Notes: a model not told the origin generated them from the sequence alone. Shown: positions 41,560-53,978, numbered from the stretch's first letter. The stretch is 64,000 bases of DNA from Stachybotrys elegans (GCA_020746835.1 JAGPNK010000004.1:744001-808000); one strand, 5' to 3'. Numbers and translations: made by a program.

Positions 41560-43642
41560 ATGGAACCCACCCCCGGCTCACTCGTTCAGCGTTTCTCCTG
41601 GGAACTGGACAATCAACCCGACTCACCAGATGAGTCGTACCAGCAGCTACGCAACGATGTGATTGAAGACCGCGACCGTCGTGCCAGGCAGCTCGAGGCC
41701 GAGCTTAGGCGCATCCAGGATATATTCTCAGCTCGCAGGCCAGTACAATCTTTTTTCTTCCCGCTATGCCCTCTTCTATTCATTATTCTGACATATTGCA
41801 TCTAGGCCGAATGATGAAGCACTGTTTCAAAAGGCCAAGGAGAAGCTCATGGAGACCATGGCCAAGTTCCAGGAGCATGTCCCCGCACATATGCGAAGGA
41901 CGGCGGCACCCTCGAGCTGGGAGGATGTCGAGCAGACCATCCAGGCAGTTCAGGACGAGTGGGAGGCGAAGCGCGAGGCGAGTCACTTCTTCCGCGCAAA
42001 GGAGTGGTTGCGCAAGGTGACGATCGGCATCAATAACCACGCGACGGCGCTCAAGATGCTGCCTTCCGAATCCGAGTACGTGTCGCTCGTGTCCGGTGCT
42101 GTGAGCATGATCATCAAAGTAAGTAATAATTCCGCCTGTTTTCATGCCTACTCACACTGCTACAAGGCATCGGCCAACTACTCCCTCATTACTGAATCAT
42201 TCGCCGCGGGCATCGTCACCATCAATGATGCCGTCCAGACGGCAATGAGGAGCGGCGTATATGACTCACCTCTGGTTCAGCAGGCCGTTTTGCGCCTCTA
42301 CTCGTACGTTTTCCAGTACCTCATCCACTTCATGAGCTGGTACACCAATCGAAGTCGGACGCGGTTCCTCAAGAGCTTCAACGAGGATCTCAGCCGTCTG
42401 TTTGATGCAGACCTCGTCGCGGTCAAGGAGGCCTCGCAGCATCTAGCCATGCAGATACAACTCCGCATGTCGGCAGATGTGCGATCCACGAAGCTGATGC
42501 AGGACGACATGACGGGCAGCCTCAAGTATCTTGTGCAGCTGCAGGAGGCCCACGAGCGGCGTCTCAGCTCGAGAGACGCGGCGCAGGCCGAGTTTGTCGA
42601 GACAGTCGTATCTGAGTACTACCATAAGACGAGGCAGGACATGGAGCAGTGCCTGCAATGGCTCGTTAAACAGATTCCTGAGCGGATCCGCCAGGATATA
42701 TCGGCAAAGTCCATGACGAGCCTCCTCGAGCAGCAGGCGGAGAAAAACATGCCCTTACTGCTATCTGCAAGCTTCCTACAGCACCGGGTTTCTCCTACAC
42801 CATCTATCGTTGGAGCTACAAGCCCAGGTACATCACAAGAGCCTTTACGTGAGGCATCAGAGCCTACCGTTCAACGCGGTACCGATGTCAAGCTCGCGTC
42901 GGCGCACTTCGAAGACTATTTTGACTGGGACCGTGTCTATCCTTTTACAGAAGGACCTCGTCCACCCCTTGTCGATATCATGTTTGCCAGTAGGCTGAGA
43001 GACTTTACTATCACCATGCAGTCGCAGATCATGTACGTCCAGTCGCAGAACTCCAGCACCGGCCTCAACCCGATACACCAGACCATGGCGGAGTACATCT
43101 CACGGGCGCGGGAGAAGCGCATACCCGTTGTATCCTACTTCTGTGATCCTTCAGCCCGGGAAGTGCCTTACGGGAGGAGCGCCGAGTCAATGGAACTGTG
43201 CGCGTTGCTATACTCCCTTATCCGACAGTTGATACAGCTTGTTCCTGCTGAGCTGCCTCCTAGTACGCCTCCTTTACATGAGCAGATACTTGCGCTAGAT
43301 GGTACGCTTCGAACGTGGGAAGAGGGACTCGAGCTTCTGGGAAGCCTGGTGCGCTGCCTAGACGTGCCATTGTTGTTGTTCATCGTTGACGGTGTGAATA
43401 CGCTGGAAGACGAGGAGCTTCAGGGCTCACGGTTCGACATGGCACTTAGGCAGCTGATTACCTGTCTTGAGGCACTGACAAGAGAGGTCCTCCCAGGTGA
43501 TAGGATGATCAAGGTACTATTTACGACAACAGGGCCATCACAGTCTCTGTGCGATGAAATGGATGAGCGGGATATCGTGGCATGTAACATGTCCAACTCG
43601 ACACGGAAGAACCGACGAGGGCGTCAACCACTGGCATTCTGA
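41560..43642 (+). CDS. DUF7708/STAND-like protein lacking a P-loop
   Basis: Start MEPTPGSLVQRFSWELD at 41560. An intron near 41743-41833 is needed; its exact acceptor is uncertain, since only the AAAG at 41833 keeps frame. A 48-bp intron (42119-42166) leaves the frame open. The N-terminal helical domain (WEDVEQTIQAVQDEWEAKRE, then EYVSLVSGAVSMIIK) fits DUF7708, the domain that precedes NACHT-type STAND modules in fungal NLR-like proteins. It continues with long helices (VVSEYYHKTRQDMEQCLQWL). The C-terminal part looks like a STAND core: IPVVSYFCDP, CALLYSLIRQLIQLVP and the Walker-B-like LLLFIVDGVN. I see no G-x4-GK-S/T, so nucleotide binding is doubtful. No WD, TPR or ankyrin repeats follow. 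Inference: degenerate NLR relative, possibly an adaptor or regulator working with the divergent AAA+ ATPase. Confidence 0.7.
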
Positions 43643-43731
43643 CATAAAGGAACACAGATAGCGATAAAAGACGAAGCTTGTCAGGATCAAATTAGAAACA
43701 AAAACTAAACACTACGGCATAGGTATAATAA
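43643..43731. other. Short convergent spacer
   Basis: 89 bp between the stop of the STAND-like gene and the stop of the ppo gene. 3' UTRs probably overlap. Confidence 0.5.
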
Positions 43732-46700
43732 CTACTCTCCATCCCAAGTAACCTTCATGGACGTCGGGAAAGGCCACATGCTGCCCCAGTCCTCCGTCAT
43801 GTACACGTAAAAGTTGCCCGGCCTCGGCACCTTCTTGAGCTCGCCCTGGGGCCCAACCATCCTCCTCAGACCCTTCTTGCGGAAGACGGCGCGGAAGAGC
43901 TCCGTGATGGCGACCTGGCTCACGTCGCGACCCAGGCAGGTGTGCGGGCCGGCGCCGTAGTGGATGTACGACTCGAGCGGACGGCGCGGGTCGACGCTCT
44001 CCGGGTTGGGGAAGTGGACGGGGTCCTTGGCCGCCGATACAAACGACACGAAGATGCGGTCGCCCGCATTGACGGGCACCTGGCGGCCGTCGTCCTCGGG
44101 GATCACGTCCGCGGCCGCGGCTTCGCGGTACAAGCCAAAGGTGCCGGCCATGCGGATGCCCTCCATGGCGTAGCCCAGGAGCAGCGAGTCGGTCTGCTCG
44201 TTGGAGGCCTGCGACGCGAGGCGCTGCAGCGTCTCGAGGTGAGGAGCGCCAGCAGGCGACAGATACCAGTCCAGCGCTTGAGCAAACTACACACATTATT
44301 AGCCTAACATCACCACGCATATATCGTTGTGAAACTCACCACTTGGGCCTGGTTCGGGACCATGGCACCAGCCGTAGGAAGCACCTGGCTCCAGGTAATC
44401 TCCTTCGCGCTCAGCCCAGCCTTGGCCAGCCCCTTGATAATGTTGGTGCCGTACGCAGACAAGGCGTCGTCCTTGGCCTTGGGGCCGGTGAAGAGCCCAC
44501 GGAGTCCCAGAGTCGTCGTCAGCTTGACATTGGTCTCGATGACGCTGCCGAGCTGCGCCGACACCTCCTTTGCAGCCTGGCGCAGCGGGAACGACTTGAC
44601 GGGGTCGATGTCGAAGAAGACGCACACAAAGATGAGCGAGAGGGCCTCGTACAGCTCCTGCTCCGAGAAGACGCCCTTGGGGTTCTCGGACGACTTGAGC
44701 GGCAGGTTGAACATGCGCGCCGCAAAATGAGTGTGCGCAAGGTTACCCACGTCGCGGATGATGTCAACATGACGCTTGCCGCCGAGGACGTACGACTTCT
44801 CGGCCAGCAGCTGCTCTGCCGCCTGCGCGTAGAAGGCCTTGACGGCCGCGCGCCACTCGCCCTTGTACAGCAGCGCCTCCATGCACTTGCGCTGCTGGGC
44901 GTGCAGGGGCGAGTCGCCGCTCAGCATGAAGCGACCGCCCGGCTCGCCCATGAGCAGCTCGAATCCCTGCTGCCAGTGGACCTTGTACTTGTCCTGGTTC
45001 TTAAGGACGTGCTCAGCGCCGCCGTACGAGGTGATGTTGATGCGGGGAGGGATGAAGGTCGGGCGGTCGAAGCTGAAGAGGTGGTCGCGCTTCAGGTTCT
45101 TCAGGATGCTGAGGTTCTCCTTGGGCGTCACCATGGGGTAGTGCGCGTAGACCGAGTCGGGCTTGAAGTGGTTGGGGAACGCCCGGATGAAGAGCTTGTA
45201 GAAGACGCAGCCGTGGTTGACCTTGAGATCATACTCGACTTCCTTGAAGCCCCAGTTGGTCAGGTATCCCGGGTGGTAGTCGGTCGTGTAGTACCGATCA
45301 CCACGGACGAGGGACACGGCGTCGGACAGGACGACGCGCGAGATGGTGTAGGTGGGCGCGATACCGACACCGGGAACCATGGGCTCCTTGGCCTCCTCGG
45401 CCACGATGCCGGGGTACAGCTCGACGTTGTCTGGGTGCTGGTACAGGTTCCTCAGCGACTCGGCAATCTCGGGGTCCGAGTTGATGTCCTCAAACGTCTC
45501 ATACGCCTTGAGGCCAAAGTGCTTGCGGAACTCGTTGAGGCCGGCCAGGTTCCACTTGCGGCCGCGGATGATGCCCAGCATCTCGATGGGCTTCATGATG
45601 CGCGGCACGTTGCGTCCGCCAAAGGAACCGCCGGGCTGCTCAATGGCCGTGGCGAGCGCATCCATGAGCTCGTCGTCGTTGAAGCGCCCATCGGCACCTC
45701 GCTGGAACCCGCTGAAGGTCCTCTGCCCAGGGTCGGGATGGACAGACGTCTCGAGGGCCTTGACGGCCTTGAACAGGGCACCCATGTTCATCTCACCATA
45801 GTCCTCGCCGAGGAGCTCCTTGTAGAAGTCCTGGATCCATTTGTCGTCCATCTCGGAGATGCACGAGTGCCAGCGGTAGCACATGTTGAACTCGGCAGAG
45901 ACGACGTTGCCAACGCCAGCCTCGGAGCCATCCTTGGTGCCGACGGCAGTGCCCATCTCCTGCCGGGGATCGAGCGTCCACATGGTGTCAACACGGTTCA
46001 GGTTGATGATGTTGCGCACGTAATCTAGGAGCGTGATGTTGATGTACAGACCCGAGGTGACGAGGCGCGCCGTCTGGAACAGCTCCTCGTCGTAGTGTTC
46101 CCACGCGGCTTCGGCAGCCTTGCCCTCGAGGTTGGCCGCGGGCTTGGTGAAGCGGCCGCCCTCGTTGATGGCAGCCAGGTTGGTGGCAACGTGGTTGTGG
46201 AAGCGGTTGAACATGATGAGCAGGATGCATACGCCGGGCGGGTTGCCAATCATTCGCTTGTCGGCAAAGCAGTCGGGCTTCAGCTTGCCGTCCTTGAGGG
46301 TGCGGATCGACTTCTGCGCCTCTAGGGTGCGTCCGTAAAGGGGGGTGAGGTCGAGGTAGGAAGAAGAATCGTTGATGTTGCCATCCTCCCGATTGGTATC
46401 GAACAAATCTACACCAGTCAGCGAGGCTCTGCCAATGCATGGCTACACTCCAACATACCGTGGATGATGATGGTGGCCCAGTACCACAGAATGCTCGACA
46501 CGTTGTTGGGGTTCTTTCGAAACTTCCCTCTCGCCATGACAGACTCGTAGACAAGCTCAGGATCGGGCAGCGCTCCAATCTTGGGAATCTTGGGCTTGCA
46601 AGAGCGGGCATACGGCTGGCCAGATGCTCCAAGCTTGGGCATCAGAGGGTTCTAGTAGTCGACGTCAGTCACCAGCTTCAATGCTCGCGTAGAAACAACT

Positions 46701-47336
46701 TCAGCATACATTGTTGGAGCCGTCTGGAATGCGGTACTTGAACTGGTTCCCCATGTACAGCAGGGGCGGGTGCTCCAGAGAGTACCACAGCTTGTCGATG
46801 AAGTCGTTTGTGAGAATCTCCTGCGTCTTGGAGTGGTTGGGCAGCGTCGCCACGAGCTGGATCGTGCGCTCCATGATCATGGTCTTGTCGTCCTGCTGCG
46901 TCTCGCCCTTGACCTTGGCCGAGACCAGCGCGGCGAGCGTCTTGAGATCTGTACAGAAAGCATTAGCAAACCATGACTATCTGGCCAGTTAACTCTGTCT
47001 CTTCTCACCTCCCCAGCCAATGGTTCGCAGGTCCTCCCTCAGGCCGGGCCGGACCTGAAGCTGGCGATATCGCCCGTCGCCCATCTCGTTGGGCAGAGGC
47101 CTCTTGGACATGCGCCGCAGGCTCATGTAGTTGCCAATCAGTGAGCCCTTCTTGCCTGTGGGAGGCGTGCTGGATGGTGTTGGTCTCTGGTGAGCCCCCT
47201 TGGCCGCCATCTTGCCTGCACCGTGGCTGCTGCTGGACCCATTGCTGTTTGACTCGACCCTGCCGTTGTAGTGGCCATCATGGCCGCTGCCATTGGATCC
47301 TATTTCCTTGTTGTACTCCATTGTCAAGCTCACCAC
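43732..47336 (-). CDS. ppoA: Psi-producing oxygenase, heme dioxygenase-P450 fusion (PpoA-like)
   Basis: Several exons; start MVSLTMEYNKEIG at 47336 (or the Met at 47321). About 1100 residues. The N-terminal animal-peroxidase-like domain has FNRFHNHVATNLA (distal histidine region), and YRWHSCISEMDDKW with the catalytic tyrosine and proximal histidine. A C-terminal P450-like domain starts near FSFDRPTFIPPRINITSYGG and ends with the heme-thiolate motif HYGAGPHTCLGRDVS. An intron near 44288-44338 joins the two blocks in the P450 part. Family reaction: linoleic or oleic acid 8R-dioxygenation, then isomerisation of the hydroperoxide by the P450 part to 5,8- or 7,8-diols (oxylipins; psi factors) that balance sexual and asexual sporulation. 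The intact Cys argues for a working isomerase, as in PpoA, not PpoC/10R-DOX where it is lost. Confidence 0.93.
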
Positions 47337-49630
47337 CTATGGTAGTAGTCACTTGAAGCAAAGAGTAGGAAGATGAAAGGAGATGTAGGTATGCTCGCAG
47401 GAGCGGGGAAGGGGGGACAAGCTCAATCTATATCGCCTCACGCTCTCGCCCACAACAAGCACAGCATGGATGCGCCGTCCTACATTACCTCGCAGCTACC
47501 TTGACCCGCGGACAGCCACATTATGTCATGTCTGAGACAATCCGTGGTGCGGCTAACGTAGATGCCTGCTCCCTACACCGTAGCGAGCTTCTTACTCCTC
47601 CTCCAGCTAAGGAGATTACCTCCCCCCGGGAGGACAATCTGTAGATCCTGGCTCCTTGTACCCCCGTGTACTTGGATCACCCAGATGGGAGAACAGAGGG
47701 AAACAGACAAGGGAGAGGGGGGCGCCAAAGCCCATAATCCCGGCCTAGAGCTGTGGGCATGTCTTGGATGCCGCGCCAACGAGATACACGAGCTGGTCTG
47801 TCGTTGACGTGGTCCTCCCCCCCTCACCCCCGTCTCGAGAGCATCATGATACATCATGATAGGAGTATCCCCTCACGCCGTACTGTTCTGAGTTTGGGCC
47901 AGTTCTGCATGCTTGCTGGAAAGCTCACAACCGGCATGCCCTCCATGCCATGCGCTGCATGTGATGGGCCATGATTTGCTCAATCCCGCATGCCAGCTCC
48001 CCCGCCTCGCAGTATTACTGCATGGGTAGCTTGCCCAAGCTTGTCAAATGGCCCGAACCTCGGGCTCTCTTATCCCAATGGCATGACAGCTTTCTTGCCA
48101 CCAATTTACCAGCTTGGTTAGCTGCCGGCGGGATAGTCGCCACGCGTCCTCTCGTCTAGGGCTTAACGCGATGCCCGCTGCTGCCTCTCAGAAGCCCAAG
48201 ACAAGCGTCACACAGACCGCGCCAGAGACAACAGAATCCCAGTACATGCAAAACTCGACGAGCCCACAGAAAGAGGGCGAGACACGCCTTGTGTGCTCGT
48301 ATAGGTACTTTAAGATTGCCATGCTGCTCCTCCGAGTGCCGAACCAGATGGGCATGGAAGGGTCCCCGCCAAATTACACTTTTCAGCTCCCGCGAGTTGG
48401 AGCGCATACTCGATTGAGCATAGCCGAGATGCGGTTCGCGACTATAAAGGGTAAGAAGGAAAAAGACAGCAACGAGCCGTGTGAGGCTGACATCTTGGCC
48501 AGCCGGAGCCAAGATCAGCGGGCGACTAGCCGCAGCCCAGCACCCAATCGCCCGTCCAATCCTACCCGCCCGCTTGTTATTTAGCCCGACGGTAGTTCAG
48601 TTGGCTCCAGCAAGCAAAGGGCAGCACGGCCGGCGTAGACGCCGCCCTTGCGCCTTGGGCACTCGGTAGTTGGATCGGGACCTTGACGCCCCCCCTTGCG
48701 TCGATCATGAGCTCCGGGCCCCCTCCCCCAGAAGGGTTTGTCTCCTCTCACGCTCTTCTCTAGCTTGGTAGGACGCCGCTTGACGGGGAACGTAGAACGA
48801 AGGACGTCAGCGTGAAGCCAAGGTTTTACCCGATGGCAGTCCCGCATTCAACCCACGGCGAACCCCATCACTTGACCCAAGCCATCGGCCATCCCTCTCT
48901 CCTCCCAGCAAGGACGGGACAATGCTCGTAAAATCAGCAAACCAAGACCGAAAAAGAAATCCAGACCGCCCTATCTGTTCCCCCCAGTCCGATGCCCGAG
49001 AATCCCGTCAGCTGAGACATGCCAAGGCAGCCACAAGAGCGACAAACACAGCAGATAGGATAAGAAAGAAACAGAAGGGGGAGAAAAGGGCCAATCCACG
49101 CTGTCATAGTGCGGCCCGCGATGGGTCCCCCCAATCAGCGCTTGGGCTCTCGTCTAGATGTACACAGCTTGTATCCCGGCTAGCAGGCGTCGGTCGAGCG
49201 AACAGAAGCCAGCTGAACAACACGTCTCACCCATGCATGCATGTCTATCATTTTCTTGAACAGGGAATTGGACCGCCCCGCTTCCAGCCCGAGAATGCCC
49301 ATCCATTCACATCGTTCTCAATGGGGATGGATCGAGACTGAAGGGGAATTGCGTACGCGAGGATTGGTCAAGGGGAGACTGGCGGGACTGGCTTGCTGGG
49401 ATCTAGGAAAATAGTGAGCCAAGGGCCGGGAGCCCGTCGGAGGGGCTGAAAGTGTCGATTGGTAATTGCGAATCCATTGGCGCGTATTTCCCATCACGAG
49501 GCTGGTAAGTAGGTTCATGTTCACGTCTGTAGATCTCACGTGGACGGGCATTGTCGGTCTGCTCGACTGTCTTGGCACGTTTTTGTGTACTCTGGTGCAT
49601 TGGCTATCTCGCTTTCCCCCTCCTCCTGTC
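47337..49630. other. 2.3 kb gene-poor interval
   Basis: Ppo promoter on the left, 3' end of the LPMO gene on the right. Several open frames (for example 48114-48584 and 48922-49341) are short, basic and unlike known families. A tRNA box-A-like string (tagttcagttgg, 48592-48603) is not followed by a box B or cloverleaf. Nothing supported. Confidence 0.6.
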
Positions 49631-50524
49631 TTAGACATTGCTCCGCGACTGCCTCGGCCGCCTTATCATCCTCGTCGGCTCGGCCGGCTCAGCAGAGACG
49701 TGGCTCTCGATTGTCGACGACGTCTGCTCTGGCATGCCCACGGCGCCAGTCACCAGCGTCGGCCCTGGGATCGTATAGGGCGCCAGCGTCTCCACAAAGA
49801 TGTCGTACTCGAGCCCCGGGTGTCCCCAGGTGTACAGCTCCGTCGCTGGTATTCCGTCCGGCCGCTGCGTCCCCGTCCCGCGCACCTCGATGTTGAAGCA
49901 CTGCGGATAGTGCTGTGGGCCGAGCGTCGGCTCCATGGCGTAGTGCAGCGCGATGAGCTCATGGCGCATCACGTAGAAGCCCGGCGACAGCACCTTTGGG
50001 ACCTCGATCATCCATGTGTGGTTCTTGGCGATGAGCTCGTCCGTTGCCCAGATGCCCATACCCGAGGAGAAGTCGGTGGCCTTCTCGGTCGCATTCAGGA
50101 GCCCGCCGCGCCCAATTTTGAAGAACTCCAGCTCCCTTTTGTCCACCTCGACGCACGAGTCGCTGGCATCGCCGCAGTACGCCAGGTACGTCAGAGCCGG
50201 ACCGTGGTGACTCTCGGGCCAGCCCAGCCACTGGAAGCTGATCCTGTCGCCAGCTTCCACCGTCACATACCCCTTGGCGTTGGTGCCGTTGACATGGCAG
50301 ATGATATCGGGGGACTGGTAGTCCTCCAGGCCGACCCAGCCATCCTCCGGGCCGACGTCTGTCGACCAGGCTGCGAGAATGTCGGGGTTTGTGTCTTCCT
50401 TGGTGTTGAAGCCATCGTAGGATGCACCATTTACGACAATGTTGGTGACATGGCTATGAGCACGCACATGGTGCACGCCTGTCAACCCCAGAATGGCAGC
50501 AGCCGAGAGAGAAGATTGTCTCAT
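49631..50524 (-). CDS. AA9 lytic polysaccharide monooxygenase
   Basis: One exon, 297 residues. A signal peptide runs from MRQSSLSAAAILGLTGVHHV to VRA; cleavage leaves His-1 of HSHVTNIVVNG, the first copper ligand. The second histidine lies in SHHGPALTYLAYC, and the axial tyrosine in QHYPQCFNIEV, so the copper histidine brace is complete. Cysteines in DIICHVNG and YPQCFN fit the conserved disulfide. Known reaction: copper- and peroxide-dependent oxidative cleavage of cellulose or hemicellulose outside the cell. No carbohydrate-binding module follows; the C-terminal 50 residues after PGPTLVTGAVG are a Pro/Ser/Arg-rich tail. Intronless, unlike many family members. Confidence 0.93.
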   Translation of the reverse strand: MRQSSLSAAAILGLTGVHHVRAHSHVTNIVVNGASYDGFNTKEDTNPDILAAWSTDVGPEDGWVGLEDYQSPDIICHVNGTNAKGYVTVEAGDRISFQWLGWPESHHGPALTYLAYCGDASDSCVEVDKRELEFFKIGRGGLLNATEKATDFSSGMGIWATDELIAKNHTWMIEVPKVLSPGFYVMRHELIALHYAMEPTLGPQHYPQCFNIEVRGTGTQRPDGIPATELYTWGHPGLEYDIFVETLAPYTIPGPTLVTGAVGMPEQTSSTIESHVSAEPAEPTRMIRRPRQSRSNV

Positions 50525-51464
50525 GATGCAGAGCGCGCGGTGATCTCGCGTTGATATTGGGCTTGAACTTGAACTTGAACTTGAGCCTGATCCTCGGCCG
50601 TGGTTTATACTCGTCTCGACCCAAGTTTATATAGAGAATCCCCTCGTCAGCTATCGGCCCGCGCCCCTTACCTAACCGGCCAGGTCTATTCCGCATGGCT
50701 CACCGGGGGTTAGGATCTGCCATGAAAAATCAGCTCACCACGTCTCCGCAAGTGGCATCCTGACAAGACCCAGTGCGTGGAATACATGAACGAGCCATCA
50801 AGGAGGTAAGATCGTCAGGCAAGAGCACAATATCCACCTCATCCTTAGAGAGCAGGCGGTAACCAACCCTTGGCAGCCCTGCCGTTGGCCCCCGCACTCC
50901 TCAAAGTGTCAGACGTGCAGTTGATGACAGAGTTATTAGCCAAGCCGGGCGCATGTTTGATCCAACCATGGGTGCAGGTCGTCGTGATATTTGACTTCTC
51001 ATATAGCTGTACTCTGCCGGAGGTAGAGCGGTCTCTCGGTGAGCGCGTGATGGGAAGTTGGTAATAACTTTATGTATTAATGTCATATCAATCAATCTGT
51101 GGCAGATGGAGTGAAACGAAACCAGCTCCTGTGTCCCGCTTTTCGGGACGTAGATCCCCGAATTCGCTGGCAATTCGGGAAGCATACCGGCAGGCTCCGC
51201 ATTGACAGGCGTCATGTCAACAGGGTCTGCAGATTGGGGGTATAAGAATCGCTCGGCGCAATGCGGTTAAGATGGCCTCATTAACATGGAGGCCGCAGCT
51301 AGAGTGTAGACAAACAACGGAGTGCTTCTGGTTTATCCTCATTGGTAACAGATGCTCATCTCGAAACAGTTGGTAGACGCCGTTGCTATGCAAAAGTACT
51401 CGTTCTCGTTGCGCCGTAAAGTTCCATCAGTCAAGCTCCGTTTGAAACACCTCTCAACTCCTCG
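50525..51464. other. Intergenic region, LPMO promoter and AMSH 3' flank
   Basis: Just before the LPMO start, 50562-50586 carries four tandem copies of the hexamer gaactt (aagttc on the coding strand) in the leader. No gene recognised in the rest. Confidence 0.55.
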
Positions 51465-53153
51465 TTACTGCGAGCGCAGGTCGTGCACGTAGAATGGCAT
51501 CTTATCGCTCTCGTAGACGTGCCCGTCCGGCTGCTCGGCTTCACGATACAGGTTCCCAATCGAGTGCTGGTGGAAAGTGTCCGAGTGCGTGCAGTTCAGG
51601 ATGTGGTCGAGCCCCGGCGGGTGCGTCAAGCGGAAGATGCCATAGCTATACGGGGCCAGCGTCGTCAGCAAATCACGGATGGGTCAAGGGCCGATGGTGC
51701 CGACTTACGATGGAGTAAACTTGGGAGCGCACACAATGGCGATACTCTCGGGCATCATAACCTGGTACCCTGAATGAGTGTGCAGATCCCGCGAGCTCAT
51801 GAAGCACGTCTGCGTTGGGTGGGTGTGAATCCAGCCTATGACCATCAAGTCCTCGCCGATGCAGTAATCGAAAACAGCGTTTTCGTTGATCGTCTCGCAC
51901 GTGTCCGACGTGCACTTCTGGTCAGGTATCAAGAGGCAACGTATGAAGAGAGCATTGTTGATGGGCGTGCCGCACAATATGCCGCACATCTCCAAGCCTG
52001 CGCGGGTATTGTCTGCCGCAAGCTCCAAGAATGCCTTTCGCAGCTTGCTGGGCATGAATACTGATCGGATAGGATCGCCGTTCTCCAAATAGCCGCCTGG
52101 CTTGAAGGTAAGGCGCTCCTTCTTAGGAGGGGCTGGGGCTTCAACAGGTTCCTTTGGAGGGAGTTGCGGCTGGGCTGAGGAGGCCGGCGTTGAGGGAACG
52201 AGCGGCTTGTAATCGTCAAAGAGCACTTTGCTGGGTATATCGGGTCTGCGTTCGGGCTCCCGGGGAGGCAGAGGTGGCTCCTTGGGCGGGAGGAGAGGTT
52301 GGTACGGCGGAGGGCGTGGAGGAGCAGCGGCGGGCACGCTGGCTTCGAAATCTACAGGTCGTGACTTGGCGATGGAGGGATAGTTGTAGTGGTGCGCCAC
52401 TACGGGTGCCTGCATGTCCTGGTGACGTTGGTCGCGTTCATGGGACGAGCTGAGGGCTTGGCGAGTAGCTTCCATCTGCCTCTGCAGGTCCATCTCTGCC
52501 GTCTGACTGCCTCTCTGGTCGATGTGATCCCACCAGCCAGCGCGGCGCCTCGCCATGGTCTCCTCGTCAGAGAGGCCAGACTGCTTAGTGGCACGCCTCA
52601 CAGTCTCTCTACGTGTTATCTCCTTCTGTGCCAGATCAACGGCCAGCTCTTGGTTTTCGGACGCATCGAGGATCCTGGCATGGCCGCTGAGGCTGGGGTC
52701 GCGGGCGGCGAAATCGTCGTAGGTCGGGTACGGGGGTGAGAAGGTCGCGGAGGGCGCGGAGGGGGGGCGCGGCTGAGGTCGAGACTGGGTCATGAGCTCC
52801 CATTCCTTGTATGCGCGGTCGATCTCGGGCTTGAGGAGTTCGAGGTCCTCGAGGACACGTTTGACGCGCTCGCGCAGGGGTTTGAATGCCTTGCGGGCTT
52901 CCGGGTCCTTGAACTGGGGGTGCTTGGGAAGATAATGCAGGACGAGGTTCGAGTGCCTCCAGAGCATGACATAGGCGCGGCCATAGTCACCGTCGGAGAG
53001 GGCAAATGAGGCCTCTTGGAACAGGGTCTCGGCAGCCCGTGTCCAGTACTTGAGGGGCACATTCGCATTGAAGGTGTAGTTCTCGGCCTGCTTGACGAGC
53101 TCCTGTATGCTCTGGGGCCGCGAGGGCATCATGGAAGATCGAGGTTCAGCCAT
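51465..53153 (-). CDS. AMSH-like JAMM deubiquitinase
   Basis: Two exons; an intron near 51650-51710 joins KFTPS to YGIFRLTHPPGL. About 540 residues. N-terminus: USP8-dimer/MIT-like helical domain (VKQAENYTFNANVPLKYWTR, ALSDGDYGRAYVMLWRHSNL). The middle is a Pro-rich, disordered linker (PPRPPPYQPLLPPKEPP). The C-terminal JAMM domain has the catalytic Glu in RAGLEMCGILCG and the zinc motif HTHPTQTCFMSSRD, with AMSH-specific LHTHSGYQVMMPESIAIVC. The end is the AMSH tail. Family role: Lys63-linked ubiquitin removal from endosomal cargo together with ESCRT-0. It resembles fission yeast Sst2 rather than a proteasomal JAMM enzyme. Vps4 lies 2 kb away. Confidence 0.95.
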
Positions 53154-53978
53154 GGCTGGGTTCTGAGTGGGATGAAGGGAGAGGGGAGAGGCGGGTGTGT
53201 GGTAGCAGTGTGGCGATACGGATGACGATACCGGCTCAAACGAAGGTGTCGGCAGGTTATCGAAGGCTTGGCGGAATCAGCGCACGGATAGGCGGGTGCA
53301 TCGTCGAGGGGCTCCCGCAGTTGACAGCCCGGGGAAGCGGTCGGTAGGAGTACGAAGCGAGCGCGGTAGGTGATGATTATCTCGAAACTAGGACCGATGG
53401 AATCGAAGGATAGAAGGTGCCTGGAAGCCCCTCCAAAAGCATGAAATCACAGGTGGGGACCCCGAATGGCGTGGTGTTCCGTTCGGTCAGGCGTTTTGGC
53501 GGGGTCCGAGGCGCTGTACCTGAGCGACCTACGTAAGGATTCCAGGGTATTCCACAGGCAGCTACAGAAGGGGATCTAATATGATACGCATCACACTTGA
53601 ACGATGTTGCGATTGGTCATGCTGCGCAATCATATTACGAATCTGCTTTGATTGTAGCTTATTTGTTTCGTACTAGGCCGGCTTGGCCCATCCCGGTTCG
53701 AGGACTTTGCAGCAGGCAGCAGGCAATTTGTGTTTGGCAGCTGGTAAGTCGGAACAGGTTTGTGCTGCATCAGAAAGCTGGCCATGACATTGCCATTCAT
53801 TCCTTCGTATTGATGGAGGTAGCGGCGTTAGGCTATTTCGGCCGGGTCCAGATATAGGCATCGGGGAAGCCAGCCAGGGCTTCCATCCTACCAGTCATGA
53901 TCAGACCGACGGGTGCAGCATGAGCCCATCTCCATCAACGACTGGCCAGGTTGAGAAGAAACTGTAGCCTGATGTCGT
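53154..53978. other. Intergenic region upstream of AMSH-like gene
   Basis: Promoter of the AMSH-like gene and 3' flank of prefoldin 6. No gene or clear motif seen. Confidence 0.5.

Noticed and set aside
48585..48660. Possible tRNA gene (tagttcagttgg looks like a box A)
   Set aside because: No GGTTCRANNCC box B follows at the right distance, and no acceptor stem or anticodon arm can be drawn.
48114..49341. Short open frames in the 2.3 kb interval between ppo and LPMO
   Set aside because: Short, basic, no start context and no recognisable domain.
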